DNA of 64,000 bases. Origin: Capsaspora owczarzaki ATCC 30864. Lineage: Eukaryota > Opisthokonta > Filasterea. Below, piece by piece: positions 21,959 to 34,671 of this stretch. The DNA lies in NCBI RefSeq assembly GCF_000151315.2, contig NW_011887293.1:1903700-1967699 (forward strand). Reading direction: 5' to 3'. Position numbers and translations under genes: made by a program. The stretch's first letter is position 1. Every line of letters starts with the position of its first letter. The notes under the pieces are model-generated. The model had not been told where the DNA came from. It made no database searches and saw nothing but the letters and a program-made list of their open reading frames with translations.

Positions 21959-23137
21959 ATGAATCATCAGGCTTTCGGCCACATGGGCAGCATTTCTGGC
22001 CCAGCAGTGCCCGGCTCGGAGCACCTCGCAATGTCAGCCAATGGGCCTGTCTTAGCTCGAATCGCTGCGAATTTCTCCATGAGCCCAACGACCGAAGAGC
22101 AGCTGCGACAAATGTCGCTGGCTTGCAAGCTGGCAACCACTCAACCAAATCAACCAAGTCAAAAGCCTCTTGTTGTTCTGCGTCGGATTGCAGCCAAGCC
22201 ACAAAGCCCAACACCCGTGTCGGAGCCAACGCAGGAGACCACCACCACCAAGCGACGAGGACCCAACGGATTTATTGTGTTTCGCACAATGAATAAACAC
22301 CGATACAGTCATCTCCCCAGCCGAGCGTCCAGCATCGAGCTTGGGAAACTCTGGAAACAGCTCTCGAGCGACGAGCGCGTCACATTTGAGATGGAAGCGC
22401 AGAAACGAGAACTTCTGCAGCTCAACACAAACAAGCCTGCTCGAGCGACCAAAGTCCGAAAGCCTCGTCTCTTGTACAACAATCGACTGACCGCGGCTGG
22501 CCGTCGCCAAGCGCAGCAGGTGGCAGAAAGCTGCCTTCCACGCTCATTCCTTGCACATGAAACTTTGCATGCGGATCATGAAATGTTTCCACTCGATGTT
22601 ACTGACGCGTCTTCCCTCTTTCCCGGGTCCAAAGCTTGCGACCCACCGATCTTGTCAATCAGTTCAAGCAACAGCAGCACGTTCAGCAGCACGACCAGCG
22701 CTGCGCTTTCACTCGCGTCTGATAGCTCGAGCACATTGGCAGAGCCATCTCCGATCTCCGACTCTGACAGCAGCTGCAGCGTCGATGACTGGCGCAATAC
22801 CAATCTCGAAGCGCCTTTGCATCCCCGTCCTTTTGTTCGGCTTTTAGGATTGAGCGGTCAAGACGATGACTGTGAGAACATTTCGAGCTGGCTTTTACCA
22901 CCTGCCGAAACTGCTCCTCTCCCGGTTTTGCCTGCTCCTCATCCGAAGAATCTGGCCTGCCAGCTTGCGCAACGTGCTACCTTCGTCTCTGCATGCCACT
23001 CGCCCACTCTAGTGTGTCAGTCGCCGGTGCCGCTGCCGCCGCCTTCGATTGCGATTGACATGTCCTGGTTGGACTGGGCAGAACGCGATCTCGCAGTGCG
23101 CTCTGTCGACAGCAACCAAAGTTCTCCTACGCAATAG
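21959..23137 (+). CDS. HMG-box (MATA_HMG/SOX-like) protein, single exon
   Basis: Probable sequence-specific DNA-binding protein. One exon; the first in-frame ATG is at 21959 and gives about 392 residues. The HMG box lies at about 99-150: KRRGPNGFIVFRTMNKHRYS, then SSIELGKLWKQLSSDERVTF and EMEAQKREL. The PNGFIVFR start and the closely spaced 'LGKLWKQLS' helix are typical of sequence-specific (SOX/MATA type) boxes rather than abundant chromatin HMGB proteins. A basic stretch (ATKVRKPRLLYNNR) follows. The C-terminal half is Ser/Thr/Pro-rich and acidic, as in activation regions. There is no second box. I cannot tell whether it is closer to the SOX/TCF or the fungal mating-type group. Confidence 0.75.
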   Translation: MNHQAFGHMGSISGPAVPGSEHLAMSANGPVLARIAANFSMSPTTEEQLRQMSLACKLATTQPNQPSQKPLVVLRRIAAKPQSPTPVSEPTQETTTTKRRGPNGFIVFRTMNKHRYSHLPSRASSIELGKLWKQLSSDERVTFEMEAQKRELLQLNTNKPARATKVRKPRLLYNNRLTAAGRRQAQQVAESCLPRSFLAHETLHADHEMFPLDVTDASSLFPGSKACDPPILSISSSNSSTFSSTTSAALSLASDSSSTLAEPSPISDSDSSCSVDDWRNTNLEAPLHPRPFVRLLGLSGQDDDCENISSWLLPPAETAPLPVLPAPHPKNLACQLAQRATFVSACHSPTLVCQSPVPLPPPSIAIDMSWLDWAERDLAVRSVDSNQSSPTQ

Positions 23138-23407
23138 TTCCAGGTGTCACCGTGTGATTCTCTTGTAACGGCAGGAGCACCAGCAATATGCTGCGCGCTT
23201 GTATGGGATGCTGGGACGCGTTTAATTTTCGATGGTTGTTTGATTTGTATTGTTTGTTTTTTTATTTTTCCGTTTGTGTGATTTCATCTACCTTTCCCCA
23301 AAACTCACTGCCCATACCTGTCATTGTAACTTTCATCGCCGCTGTATGCCCAATCTGGGCACTTGACTCAGTTTTTCTTCATTGTCAAAACCAAACAAAA
23401 AGCCAAA

Positions 23408-25863
23408 ATGCACAGCATCCAAGTCGTTTCGCCCGTTGACGGCAGCATTGTCGCCACGCGCACCCTCGCCACCGCCGAAGAGGTCGACGCCGTCATCGAG
23501 CGCTCCAAGGTCGCCCAGAAGGCTTGGGGCAAGGTCCCCGTCAAGGAGCGTGTCGCCATCTGCCTCAAGTTTGTCGATGCGTTCGTCGCCGGCAAGGACG
23601 AGATTGCCAAGGAGCTCACCCAGCAGATGGGCCGGTGAGTCTTGTCCTTCCCCCCCCCGCGTGGTTTCTTGTTTTCAGCAACGCATCGACAACGGTTGAG
23701 CGTTGCCTGCCGTGGAGCGAAAGTCAGAGAGAAGAGAGAAGGAGAACAAAAAGCCAAGAAAGAACAAAAACCGGGTTCGTTTTGGTTGTTGGGGCTGTGT
23801 CTGTGCAGGGTTTGTTGTGCAATCCGGCATGGCTGCTGTGGTGTGAACACTTTACAACGAACATCGCCTTGTGCGTTGATGTGGTGACCGTCTTTTTCGT
23901 CCTCTTCTTCTTGTTCACTTGTCAACTGAACTTTGACTCTTTTTTTCTTTTTTTTTTTTTCTTTTTTTCACGGTTAATTTTTTTTTTTTTTTTTTTTTGC
24001 CGGCTGTCATTCCACCAGCCTCAGCCACGTGCCGTTTTGATCTGCTCGCTGCAAGCCTGCGCTGACAGAACAGGCAAACAAAGGGGATTTCCCTACAAAA
24101 ACCAGCAACACATCAATGCACGTCAGCGAGCTGCGTTTGGGATTTGCGTGAAGCACTCGGGACTACGGAAACTGTGGACTTGTGTCCTCGGTGATTTGAT
24201 TGTGCCGTTACATCCGTAACATCCATCCATACATCCATCCATACATCATCATCCTCATCATCATCAAGAATGACTAACATGTCTGTCCTCATGATTTTTT
24301 TTTTTTCGTTCGGCGGCCTTGTTTGATACTTTTTATCCAGCCCCATCTCGCAGACTCCCGGCGAGGTCAACGGTATGGCCGACCGCGCCAAGTACATGAT
24401 TTCGACCGCCGAGGAGGGCCTGAAGGACGTCGAGTTCCACGACAAGCCCGGGTTTATTCGCTTCATCCGCAAGGATGCCATCGGCGTCATCCTGGTCGTG
24501 GCTGCCTGGAACTACCCCTACCTGATTGCCGTCAACTGTGTCATCCCCGCGATTCTTGCCGGCAACTCGGTCGTGCTCAAGCATTCCGCCCAAACCCCGC
24601 TGTGCGCCGAGCGCTTTGCCGACGCATTCAAGGCTGCTGGTCTGCCCGAGAACGTCTTCCAGTTTGTCCACATGTCCCACGCACACACTGAGCGCGCCAT
24701 CCTCAACCCGAGCGTCGCCTTTGTCAACTTCACTGGCTCCGTCGCCGGTGGCCACGAGGTCGCCAACGCCTGCGGCAAGCGCTTCATTGGCTGCGGCCTC
24801 GAGCTCGGTGGCAAAGATCCCGCCTACGTGCGCGACGATTGCAACCTCGATCACGCCGTCGAGAATCTCGTTGACGGCTCCTTCTTCAACTCTGGCCAGT
24901 GCTGCTGCGCCATCGAGCGCATCTACGTTCACGAGAAGGTGTACGACGAGTTTGTCAAGAAGTTTGTCGAGCTGACCAAGGTGAGTTGTTGGGGATTTGA
25001 TCATTTTGACGTTTCCTGATGTTGCTCGCTTTTGCACTCAAAATTTGTGTTGGCCCGCGGCTCATTTGTGTCGTTGTTCCCCCCCCCCCTCCTCTCGTTC
25101 TCGTGCTCCCGTTCTTGTGTTCCAGCAATACCGCCTCGGCAACCCCAACGACGCCAACACCAACCTTGGCCCCATGGTCAAGACTGGCGCTGCCGACTTT
25201 GTGCGCAAGCAAATCAAGGATGCCGTCGCTGCCGGCGCCGTGTCCCTCATCGACGAAAGCCACTTCCCTGCCTCCAAGGTACAATGCTATGTTGGATTGT
25301 TTTTTTGGTATTGGTGTTCCTAGTCGCGTTTTTTGTATTTCGTTTTCTCACCCACAAACTCTCCCTTGTTTTTTTTTTTGTTTCGAAATGCAGGCTGGCA
25401 CCCCGTACCTGGCTCCTCACGTGCTGGTCAACGTCAACCACAGCATGTCGGTCATGAAGGACGAGTCTTTCGGTCCCGTCATTGGCATCATGAAGGTTTC
25501 CAACGACGAGGAAGCCATCAAGCTCATGAACGACAGCCCCTTCGGCCTCACTGCCGCTATCTGGACGAACGACTATGACGCTGCCATTCGCATTGGCGAC
25601 CAGTAAGTGCCTTTTTTTTTTTTTTTTTTTTTGGAAATGCCCAGTCCTGATTTGAATTCATTTTCGCTCAACTCTTACTTTCATGGTGTGCGCATCATTC
25701 CAATAGAATCGAGACTGGCACTTGGTTCTGCAACCGCTGCGACTACCTCGACCCCGCACTTGCCTGGACTGGTGTCAAGGATTCCGGCCGAGGCTGCGCT
25801 CTTTCCAAGTTGGCCTGGGAGCACCTCACTCAGTACAAGAGCTTCCACGTGCGCAAGCTCTAA
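23408..25863 (+). CDS. Aldehyde dehydrogenase (NAD(P)+-dependent)
   Basis: Oxidises aldehydes to acids with NAD(P)+; substrate not predictable here. Exons 23408-23634, 24341-24980, 25126-25278, 25394-25602 and 25707-25863 join in frame to give about 461 residues. Family landmarks: VVAAWNYPYLIAVNCVIPAI and LAGNSVVLKHSAQTPL (coenzyme binding), FTGSVAGG, the catalytic glutamate in LELGGKDPAYV (about E230), FFNSGQCCCAIERIYVHE with the nucleophile in GQxC (about C264), and ESFGPVIGIMKV near the C terminus. The start MHSIQVVSPVDGS lacks a targeting signal, so cytosolic location is likely. At 461 residues it is slightly shorter than typical 490-500-residue ALDHs, mainly at the N terminus. Codon use is strongly C-ending, suggesting high expression. 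Intron 1 is 706 bases, with T runs and a CATC repeat near 24218-24266. Confidence 0.92.
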
Positions 25864-26060
25864 GTGGTCGCAAAGCCTTCTTGTTGCGTGTGCTGCACGT
25901 CATTGTCTCGAGTACAAAAAATGTGTTGCTGTGTTTCTGTTTCTCTTTTGGTTGGTTTTTCTGCACGAGACAAGTATGGGGAGTTTGCGGGGTTGTTGGA
26001 CAATACTATTTCTACTACTACGACTGAGGACAACAGCGGAAAATTCCGACACTGCAGCGG

Positions 26061-27278
26061 CTATGACGTAAAGTCGCTGGCATCACGGGTGACCTCGACA
26101 CCAGCAGACTCTGCAAATATCAATGCCGACGGCTTTTCCACGCGAACTGTGGCGCGCGCCACGCCAAGGCATTCGACCACTACCAAGCGGGCAACCGATA
26201 CGACCAGGGCCTCGACTGTTTTGAACTGCGACGCCTCAACAAACTGAACCACCGCCTTGCTGATGTATCGGAAGTTGCAGCTGGCAACGTACGGATCTGC
26301 CGTTGCTGCGATTGCTGCTGCTGCAGCGGCGCCTCCCGCACGATCGAGCGCCGGGTAGATTGTAAGATTGAGAATGATATCCTGGACTTGCTCGCGTTCC
26401 CATGGGTTGACGCCAATGATGGCACGCACGGACATGCCCGAGATGAGGATGCGATCGCCTGGCTGGTACAGCGTGGCGACTTGCGCGACGGTCGTCATGT
26501 CTCGCTTGACAAGGCGGACCTCTCCCGAGCTCGAGTCGGTGGGGTGGTCTGCGCGTGACCGCGTAATCTCCACGCCGGCAGCCTTGGCGACAAGCAGCGC
26601 GGTTGGTCGCTCGACGCGCACAGTCACCACGTCGACGTTCCAGTCCACAATGCACAGCTGCGCAATGCCACACGCCAGCGCCTCGACCGTCCGCAGCCCA
26701 ACCGTCTTTTCAGCATACTCGGCGACTGCCTTGGAAATGAGGCCGTAGTGGTAGCTTCCGGCCAAGTCGTCCGCTCCAGACAGCGCGGCGCCGAGCTGCA
26801 TGCTGTTTTGTGGGCAATGAGAAACAGCGTCTCAAAGTCAGATGTTTGTTCCCCTGCCCCTTTTCGATCTCCACTGTTCTTTTTCCCTGTCTTGCGAGAG
26901 AGTGGGATGAATGAATCAGTCACGTTGGAACAGTGCCTGGCGCTTTGCAGGCAGCTGTGGCTTTGGAACTGCTCCACACACGTCTTCGCAGTCCACTCGA
27001 TGACCCCCACAATCCACCCCTACCCCGTCGCCATCCACAGTGATGCTCCTCAACAAGCAAAACGTTGATAAAGCCGTGTCGCTCTTGTGTGTGTGACTGC
27101 GTGTCCACAGCAGCAGCAAGTCTGCGCGGAAAACGAAAACCAACCTCAGTGTGACAATCATCGGCTGCTCCTTGGCGCGATCCCAGCGCTCGGTGCCGAT
27201 GAGGGTGCGCACAGCCAAGTTGCGGATGACAACCGTGTCGCGTGGCCGTGGTGGCAGCTGACGCGAGCTTGCTGACAT
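26061..27278 (-). CDS. Tandem FolB-type (dihydroneopterin aldolase-like) protein
   Basis: Likely pterin/folate-pathway aldolase or epimerase. Exons 27278-27145 and 26802-26061 join in phase 2 to give about 291 residues. Two copies of the FolB fold follow each other. Copy 1: DTVVIRNLAVRTLIGTERWD, QPMIVTLSM, YHYGLISKAVAEYAEK, LRTVEALACGIA, VTVRVERPTAL. Copy 2: GDRILISGMSVRAIIGVNPW, QDIILNLTIYPALDRAG, FRYISKAVVQFVE, FKTVEALVVSVAR, ATVRVEKPSALI. The conserved glutamate of each aldolase core is present in 'TVEAL'. Fungal folate enzymes carry the same tandem but fuse it to HPPK and DHPS; here the stop codon ends the protein after the second copy. A related role in tetrahydropterin metabolism cannot be excluded. 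It converges on the aldehyde dehydrogenase. Confidence 0.8.
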
Positions 27279-27641
27279 TTTTGTATTGAGTTGTGGTCTG
27301 GGATGAAGAAAGGGAGACTGCGGTTTTTTGGAATCGTCAAGCGATGGAGCTCAGACAGTGTTCAAAGCGAATCGGATCGTGGTCTTTGGCCTCATGACAA
27401 CAAAAATCAGGGTAATTCCAATACCGCAACATCACATGCGAATGGCGAGCAGTGCGGCGTCCATTTGAAGCCACGCAGTGATTTCAGAGCAATTCTGAGA
27501 ACAGCAGAGATGCATCCTGCAACTCAGTTGAGCATCTAGTGAGCAATTGCCAGTCTTTTCTTTGGTTTCTTTCACTCATTCACTCATTCACCTTTTTTTT
27601 TTTTTTCTTTTCTTCCCTTGTTTCGTTTTCTGGGTTTACAA

Positions 27642-30600
27642 ATGCTGGACGACGAGGACGACCACACTTGGTTCCTGCCGCCCGCCTCCACCGACGGCAA
27701 CCGCGGCCGAGCTGCAGTGTTTGCACCCACGACGCATGACACTGCTGGCGCCGCCGCCACCGCCATTGCCCGAGTCAAGAGTGGCAGCATCAAAGCGGGT
27801 GGCGCCAAACTTGAAACCGAATTGGCGTTCATCTCGTTGGGCGCCAAAAATTCCCCTGTTTCGGCTTCGGTTGGCCCTGCTGGTCCCGCCTCGCTTGCAA
27901 CACGGCCTCAGGCACAGTATGCCGAGAACCACGACAAGGACTCTATCGTGCCGCGATCGATGGGTGCCTCGCAGTCAAGTTCGGCGGCAGCTGCTCCCTC
28001 GTCAGCAGCCCAGCGGGCTGTTCCCAGCCACCCTGAGCCGAGACCTGGAGTTGAGCGTGCTGCGGCGCCCGCACAGTCACGCTCATTTGCGTCATTCCTA
28101 GGCTTTGACACCGCGGGGGCTCTCAGTGACGAGGATTCACTTCGCAACGAGGATCCGCGGAGGTACGAAAAAAACATCAAAACAGCAATGTTTTGCTCCG
28201 GCAATCATGCCACTCACCACGCAAAATGCATGAAACTCTGTGCTGCTGATCAGCGCATACGATGATGTGGACTACTTCTGGGAACGACGGTCGGGACGAA
28301 TGGGCGTTCCAGCGCTTCCGGCGGCAAATGAACGAGACGTCGGAGAGTCATTTGGCTCGCTCGGTCGAGCAGCACCAGCCAAGCAGGCAGCAAGTAAGAA
28401 CCATCACGGAGCCGAACTCGTCAATTTTTCGAAATAAAGGTAATCCACTCACTCCCACTTGATTGACATCCAAAGCTGCGTTTACGAATCGCGTTCTGGT
28501 TCCGGAGCCCGATGTGCCAGCACGACAGCGCCGTCCACTTGGAATGCGTAAGAATTGAATTCACTGTTGCAAAATTCAATCACATCATGTTCGGTTTGAG
28601 GCGGCAGGAACTAAGATGTATCACTGTCATGTCCAGATTCCGAATTTCAAGCTGCGAGCCAGCTGAGCCAACGGAGCCAACTGAGCCAACCGAGCCAACC
28701 GAGCCAACTGAGCAACGACGAGACCTCCCAGTTCAGCTCCACCTCAAGATCAGGCAGATACGAGCCAGCTCCAGTGGCGGCAACATCAACACAGCTTCCA
28801 CTCTCAGCTTCTGTTGCGGGTTTGGTCCCTGTGACATCCATTCGTAAGTGTGTACAAAGTTGTCAGAAGGTTCCGCCTTTCTTGCTCACGGGTCTTTGTT
28901 AGCTCCTTCTTATCGGACCGTGTTTTCCTCGTTTGCGCATTTTAACCGAGTTCAATCGGTCTGCTTCGACACGGTTAGTGTTCACTAAATGTTGAGCACC
29001 TGGCTTCTGGCTTGCGTTGTCTTTTCTCACTGCCTTCCTCCACCTGCCAGCTTGTCTCGACCGACTCTCCTGTAGTCGTGTGTGCACCGACGGGCGCTGG
29101 CAAAACCGCACTGTTTGAACTCGCCATCTTGCGCCTTCTCATGCAGCGCCCGCAACGTGACTTCAAGGCCGTGTACATGGCGCCAATCAAAGCACTCTGC
29201 AGCGAGCGTTTCGAAGACTGGAAGAGCAAATTTGAGCCCCATGGCTGTCGTTGCCTTGAGCTGACCGGGGACTCGGACGTGGAGGATTTCCGTGCGATGG
29301 CAGACGTGCAAATCGTGCTCACTACTCCAGTAAGTGAAACTTGCAGCACACAACGAGTGTCACGGTCACTGGCACGATTGACTGCTCACACATCGATTGC
29401 CATGCAATGGCAGGAGAAATGGGACAGCATGACTCGCAAATGGCGAGACAACAGGGCCTTCACTCAGAGCATTGCGCTGTTCATGATCGATGAGGTGCAC
29501 GTCTTGAATGACCACGCTCGCGGGGCGACTCTGGAGGCGGTCGTGAGCCGCATGAAAACTGTGCAGCAGTTTCAGCGATCGCACGCCAAGAGCGCTCTGT
29601 CCGAGTCGGCTGCCATGCGAATCATGGCGCTGTCTGCCACAATCCCGAATGCCGATGATGTAAGTTCTGTGCGTGCGAGCGCGGTTTGTCTGTAAGTCAC
29701 TTGCTTCACTGTCTGTTTGGTACAGGTCGCCAGTTGGATTGGTTCTCGAATGAACCCCGCAAAGTTGTACCAGTACGCGACCGATTGACACGAAAGCGCG
29801 TCAGTTTACTTCTCGTGTGTACAAGCTACTCACTCTCGCTTAACGTTTTTGTGAGTGCAGGTTTGACGACTCGTTTCGACCTGTCAAGCTGGACGTGCAT
29901 GTGATTGCCTACCCTGATGCGGCAAACGAGTTCAAGTTTGACATGAATTTGAACTACCGCTTGCTGGAAGTCATCACTACCTACTCTGCGGGCAAACCAA
30001 GTCTGGTTGTAAGCAACTTGTCACGCCGTGCTGCAGCACCATTTTCTTTGCTATTCTGACGGTTGCCATGCAAAACAAACGACAATATAGTTTTGCGCGA
30101 CGCGGAAAGGCTCCCAACAAGCTGCAGAGAAGGTACTGGCCATGATCGGAGATGGAAGATCCAGTCTGGTGACTTCAAGCGATCAGCTGCAAAGGTCCGT
30201 GGTTGTGCGGTACATGAAGTTGTCAAAAAAAGTCCCAACACATCTGTACTGAAAACTCTCTCATCCATGTCGAGGCAGGCTTCAGGCAGCATCCAAGGGG
30301 TTCAAAGACCGTTCTCTCAAAGGTGAAGCTCTCCCTCATCGCCACATCAACTCGCCGAATGGGCAAATGTCGAATTGACTTGATTGTACACTCTGCAGAG
30401 TGCCTCGCCGTTGGGATTGGATTTCACCATGCCGGGCTGGATCCTTCCGATCGTCGCAACGTGGAGAGCCTGTTTGCATCCGGTGTCCTGCCGGTGCTTT
30501 GTGCCACCACGACGCTTGCCATGGGTGTACGTACTCGATCCAGCTGGTCGTTCACCTTACCTTGTAGTAGCAGCGCCGCCTGATTTTGAATGTCTAAAAC

Positions 30601-33600
30601 CGCTCCAAACAGGTCAACTTGCCGGCGCATCTTGTTGTTGTCAAGTCCACGCAGCATTACGGTGCAGACGGCATGGAGGAGTACAATGAACCTCAAGTTC
30701 TTCAAATGATTGGTCGTGCAGGTCGTCCGCAGGTGAGTTTAAGCTTTCAAAATCCAGTTGAAACGAGCGACCCATAATTCAAAGCGTTTTTGGTTTTGTG
30801 AAACAAAATCCAGTTTGACACAACGGCAACGGCAGTCATCATGACTCGCCACGCGACCAAGCGCAAGTACGAGTCGCTCCTTTCTGGTCGAGAGCCCATC
30901 GAATCCAAGTATGTGCGCGCGCAGTTGGTGACTTTGACGACTTGCATCGCGGTTGATTTTTCTAAATTTCGAACTGGGTGTACCTTGCCTCTCTGTGCTT
31001 TCCAGCCTTCATCGACATTTGATTGAGGTCAGTTGACGCTCGTCGTTTTGTATCGGGACTGCAAAAACAACCTCCGAGCGCTCACCACGATCCCATCTGC
31101 AGCACTTGAATGCCGAGATTGTGCTACAGACAATCTCAGACGTATCCATTGCGCTCGACTGGCTCAAGTCGACATTCTTCTTTGTTCGGGTGAAAAAGAA
31201 CCCCACTCACTACGGCTTGCAGGCAGGGATGCCGGACAGACAGCTTGAGAGCGCTTTGCAAAGCATGTGTCTGCAGCACCTCAAGCAGCTTGCCGACTGC
31301 CGCCTGATCACCATGGACGAAGATGGATTTGGTCTGCTTCCGACTCGTAAGACATGCTTTTGGCAAAGAGTGTCATCTGCCAGTCGAATTGGGACAAATC
31401 TGATCGTCGAAACATCTTGTCAAAACAAAACACAAGATGCCGGAACGCTGATGGCGCGGTATTGCGTGCTGTTCAAGACCATGCACATGTTCATCACACA
31501 AGCCAAGCCTGAATCGACCTTGGAGCACCTTGTGAGTTTTTGCCACCCGCATCACAGAGTGCAAGTGCTAAGAAGGATGCTGACCGAATCGCTGTCGCCA
31601 GATCGAACTCCTTGCTGCGTCCGCAGAGTACGAAGACATCCGCCTCCGAATGGCTGAACGCAAGATTCTCAATGATCTCAACAAGAGCAACGCCACGTCG
31701 ATTCGGTTTCCACTCGACGGCAAGATCAAGACGCGCGAGAGCAAGATCAACTGTCTCGTTCAAGCAACGTTGGGGAACACTGCCATTGGGGATTTTTCTC
31801 TGGCACAAGATCGGGAGGTTGGGCCTGACTGTTGCCGAGGGATGGTTGACTGAGTGCTTGTGTGTCTTTTGATTGAACTGACTGCGCGCTCATCGTGCCT
31901 TGATTTGCAGCGTGTCTTCAAAGCCGCCATTCGCATTGGAAGATGTAAACAAGGCGTCGTTTCTCACTTGTTTCAGATGTTTACAAAGTTGCTGATTCAC
32001 TTGTTCTGAGCAATGTCCTGCAGGTGTTGCCGAGTTTCTAGGCCAACAAGACGGCTTCCTGGCCGCGCTGAACGCCGCCATCTTGTGCGCCTTTGAATGT
32101 CGTGATTTTGCAAACACGTTCGAGTTGTGGAATCCGCGCCAACTGACACTTGCTTCTTGTACTTGCTGGAATCGGTGGTCGCTGCAGGTCCAAATGCCTT
32201 CGCGTTCGACTGTGGGAAAACTCGCCTTACGTCTCGAGGCAGCTGGAAAAGATCGGCGAACGCATGTCTCTGCTGTTAGCGCAGGGAGGGTTCAATTCTT
32301 TCGAAGCCATCACACGAGCAAGACCGATGGAGCTGGAATTGGTAATCGTCTGAGCAAACAATTGTCTTGAGACCTTCGTCTAGACTGATGGCAGCTCACC
32401 ACAACTGAGCAAACAAACCACCAAACAAACAAAAATGCAGCTGCTGGCTCGCCATCCGCCTTTTGGACGGGTCATCCGCGAGGCTGTTCAGCAGCTGCCA
32501 GTGTACAAGCTGGACGTGGTGCAGGTCAGCCCACCACTATGCAGCACCTTGCGTGTTGAGATTTGGCGCCTTACTGTCTGAACTTTGACGCAACAGGAGG
32601 GAGCGATTGAACAAGCGACCGCAACCATTCGCGTTTCCTTGTCGCTGGCAAATGCCGAGCACGCGAGAGCATCGCCAAGCACTCGAGTGCAGTGGTTTTC
32701 ATGCCTTATCGGTCAGCAGTCCACCAACAAAGTTCTGCTTCGGCACAAGTCCAGGTAAAAACGAGTTTTGAGCGGACGACATGCCACTGCATGCTTGCGT
32801 CATCTCTGATGATTGCGTTTCTTGTTCGTGCGTGCAGCGACGCCATCCTCCTGAGCAGTGGCAACCTATGGACCACTACGATTCAAGCCCAGCGGCAAGG
32901 CGACACTGAGACGATCGCTTGCTTTTTGCTGAGCGAGATTTATGGTACAATTGTTCAATTTTTTGCGGCGGTCGTGGTTGATTGAGGGGGGCATTGACTC
33001 ACGTTGGAGATTGCTCGCAGTTGGCCTGGATGTGGGCATCGAGTTTCAACCAAAGTTTTCCACCTCCACCTTTGGAGTTCCGGCCAACAAGCAGCGCGGG
33101 GACGGCAACACCAAACCCGGCTCCTCAACCAAGGCCTCCGCCAAGCCGGCCAAGCAACCGACGAATGCTCAAGCTTCATCAGCGCATGCTGTGGGTGATA
33201 AGCACAGTTTGGAACCGAGCGAAGCAGCTGCAACTGCTACAGCAGCAGCACCACAATGTGCACATACTTGTGCGGACAAGCTCGCATGCGGACACAAGTG
33301 CTGCAAGGGCACGAAATCGACTCGAGGGTCGTCCAAGCGACGGGCCGATCCAGACGAACCACTGGAAGGTGTGAAAAAGGCTGCACGAGCAGCACCCGAC
33401 CAGATCGAAGGCACACCGAGCAGAACCAGCAGCAGCACCAGCGGCAACGGCAGCGCAGCCACCAGCAAGGGCGCCCATTCCAACGCGCCTCCTTCCTCTC
33501 TGACTGCTTTGCGTGAAAAGTCGTCTGCCATCCCGTCCAACGGCGTGAAGCGCTTGCGTGCCTCTGTACCAGCCACCAGCTCAACACAAGTTCCACCGCA

Positions 33601-34483
33601 AGTCGCCAACCTGGCAAACCCGTCGTCGACAAGGTCCAGTTCATCCACCCGCTTGATGGCCGCCAAGGAGGAAGACGAGTTTGACAGCCAGTTGGATCCA
33701 ATGGACGATGCCATCTTTGAGCGCGCAGCTGCCGCAGCCGAGCCATTTCCCGACGTCAAGACCTTTGCCTACACCAAAAAGCCGACTCGATCGATCGCCT
33801 CTGTTGTACCTACGGCTGCTGTACAAGCACCCATCTCAGCTAAAGCGCAGCTCGCATCGGCGCCGAGCATGGCGTCGCGTGTTCCGATTGGTACCAAGCC
33901 TGTAGCTGCGGCGAAGCCACTGCCATCTGCTGCTCATCAGCCACTGCCATCTGCTGCTCATCAGCCACTGCCATCTGCTGCTCAGCAGCGCTACCCTTCC
34001 CAAGTTGGTGCAAACGGCAATGCACAGCTCGAGCAGGCGTCAATGACTGGATCATCACAGCCGTCGACACAACCTTCCATGGCGTCTGTGGGCGCATGGC
34101 CCAACATGGACCCGCAGCAGTTCATGCTCATGATGATGCAGGCACAGGCGTTTCAGCAGCAGCAAGCGCAAGCTTCCATGTTTCCGTCGCAGTCGGTGGC
34201 CTACGCTGATCCGCGCCAAAACTTTGGGCAAGGCATGATCGCACCTCCGCCTCGTATGCTGCAGCCTCAGGCTTCGATGGGGTACGACGACAACTACATG
34301 GATGAGCTGCTGAGGACGGCATATGCGTCCAGACCTGCCAATCCGACCCTCACTCAACCGATGCGTGCGCAAGTGGCGGCAACCTTTGAGGACGCGTCCA
34401 CCTACCGCTCCGTTTCCCAGACCCCGTCACATACTCGGGCGTTTGATGAAGACCCCTCCGACATTTTTGCTGGTTACTTGTAG
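27642..34483 (+). CDS. HFM1: Meiotic Ski2-like DNA helicase HFM1/MER3, 25 exons
   Basis: ATP-dependent 3'-5' DNA helicase that stabilises recombination intermediates for class I meiotic crossovers. Twenty-five exons from 27642-28162 to 33021-34483 join in frame to give about 1614 residues (human 1435). Intermediate exons include 28254-28393, 28476-28547, 28652-28843, 28903-28973, 29051-29329, 29414-29659, 29726-29772, 29861-30008 and 30091-30194. Motifs: FNRVQS lead-in; Walker A APTGAGKT (about 344-351); MAPIKALCSERFEDW; TTPEKWDSMTRKWRD; DEVH (about 451-454); ALSATIPNADD; FCATRKG; LAMGVNLPAHLVVVKS then QMIGRAGRPQFDTTATAVIM; winged helix with ESNLHRHLIEHLNAEIVLQT; Sec63/Brl region LWENSPYVSRQLEKIG. 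The tail is Ser/Ala-rich with the family zinc-binding motif CADKLACGHKCCKG and a DPSDIFAGYL end. The N-terminal extension has SQ-rich repeats in exon 4. Confidence 0.93.
33917..33988 (+). repeat. Three 24-bp tandem repeats encoding PLPSAAHQ in HFM1
   Basis: Three nearly identical 24-base units at 33917-33940, 33941-33964 and 33965-33988 encode PLPSAAHQ, PLPSAAHQ and PLPSAAQQ in the disordered tail of HFM1. The near-perfect nucleotide identity points to recent tandem expansion. Confidence 0.95.
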
Positions 34484-34671
34484 GCCCCCCCCCCTGCATG
34501 TTGAGAAACCCCCTTGTTGCATGAAATTGAACCGAACACTCTTGAAAAAAAAAGTCAAAGATATCAACATTCAAAGAGAGAGGAACACATCAAGACAAAG
34601 CTGCGAGTCATTTCTTTGAGAAATGAATGAACATCATGCAGCGGCACCAGACATTGCAGTGCATGGACTGC

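Noticed and set aside
34492-34498. C run after the HFM1 stop, and long T/A runs in introns, as possible terminators
   Set aside because: Homopolymer runs are common in introns and flanks here and show no hairpin; no basis to call termination signals in a eukaryote.
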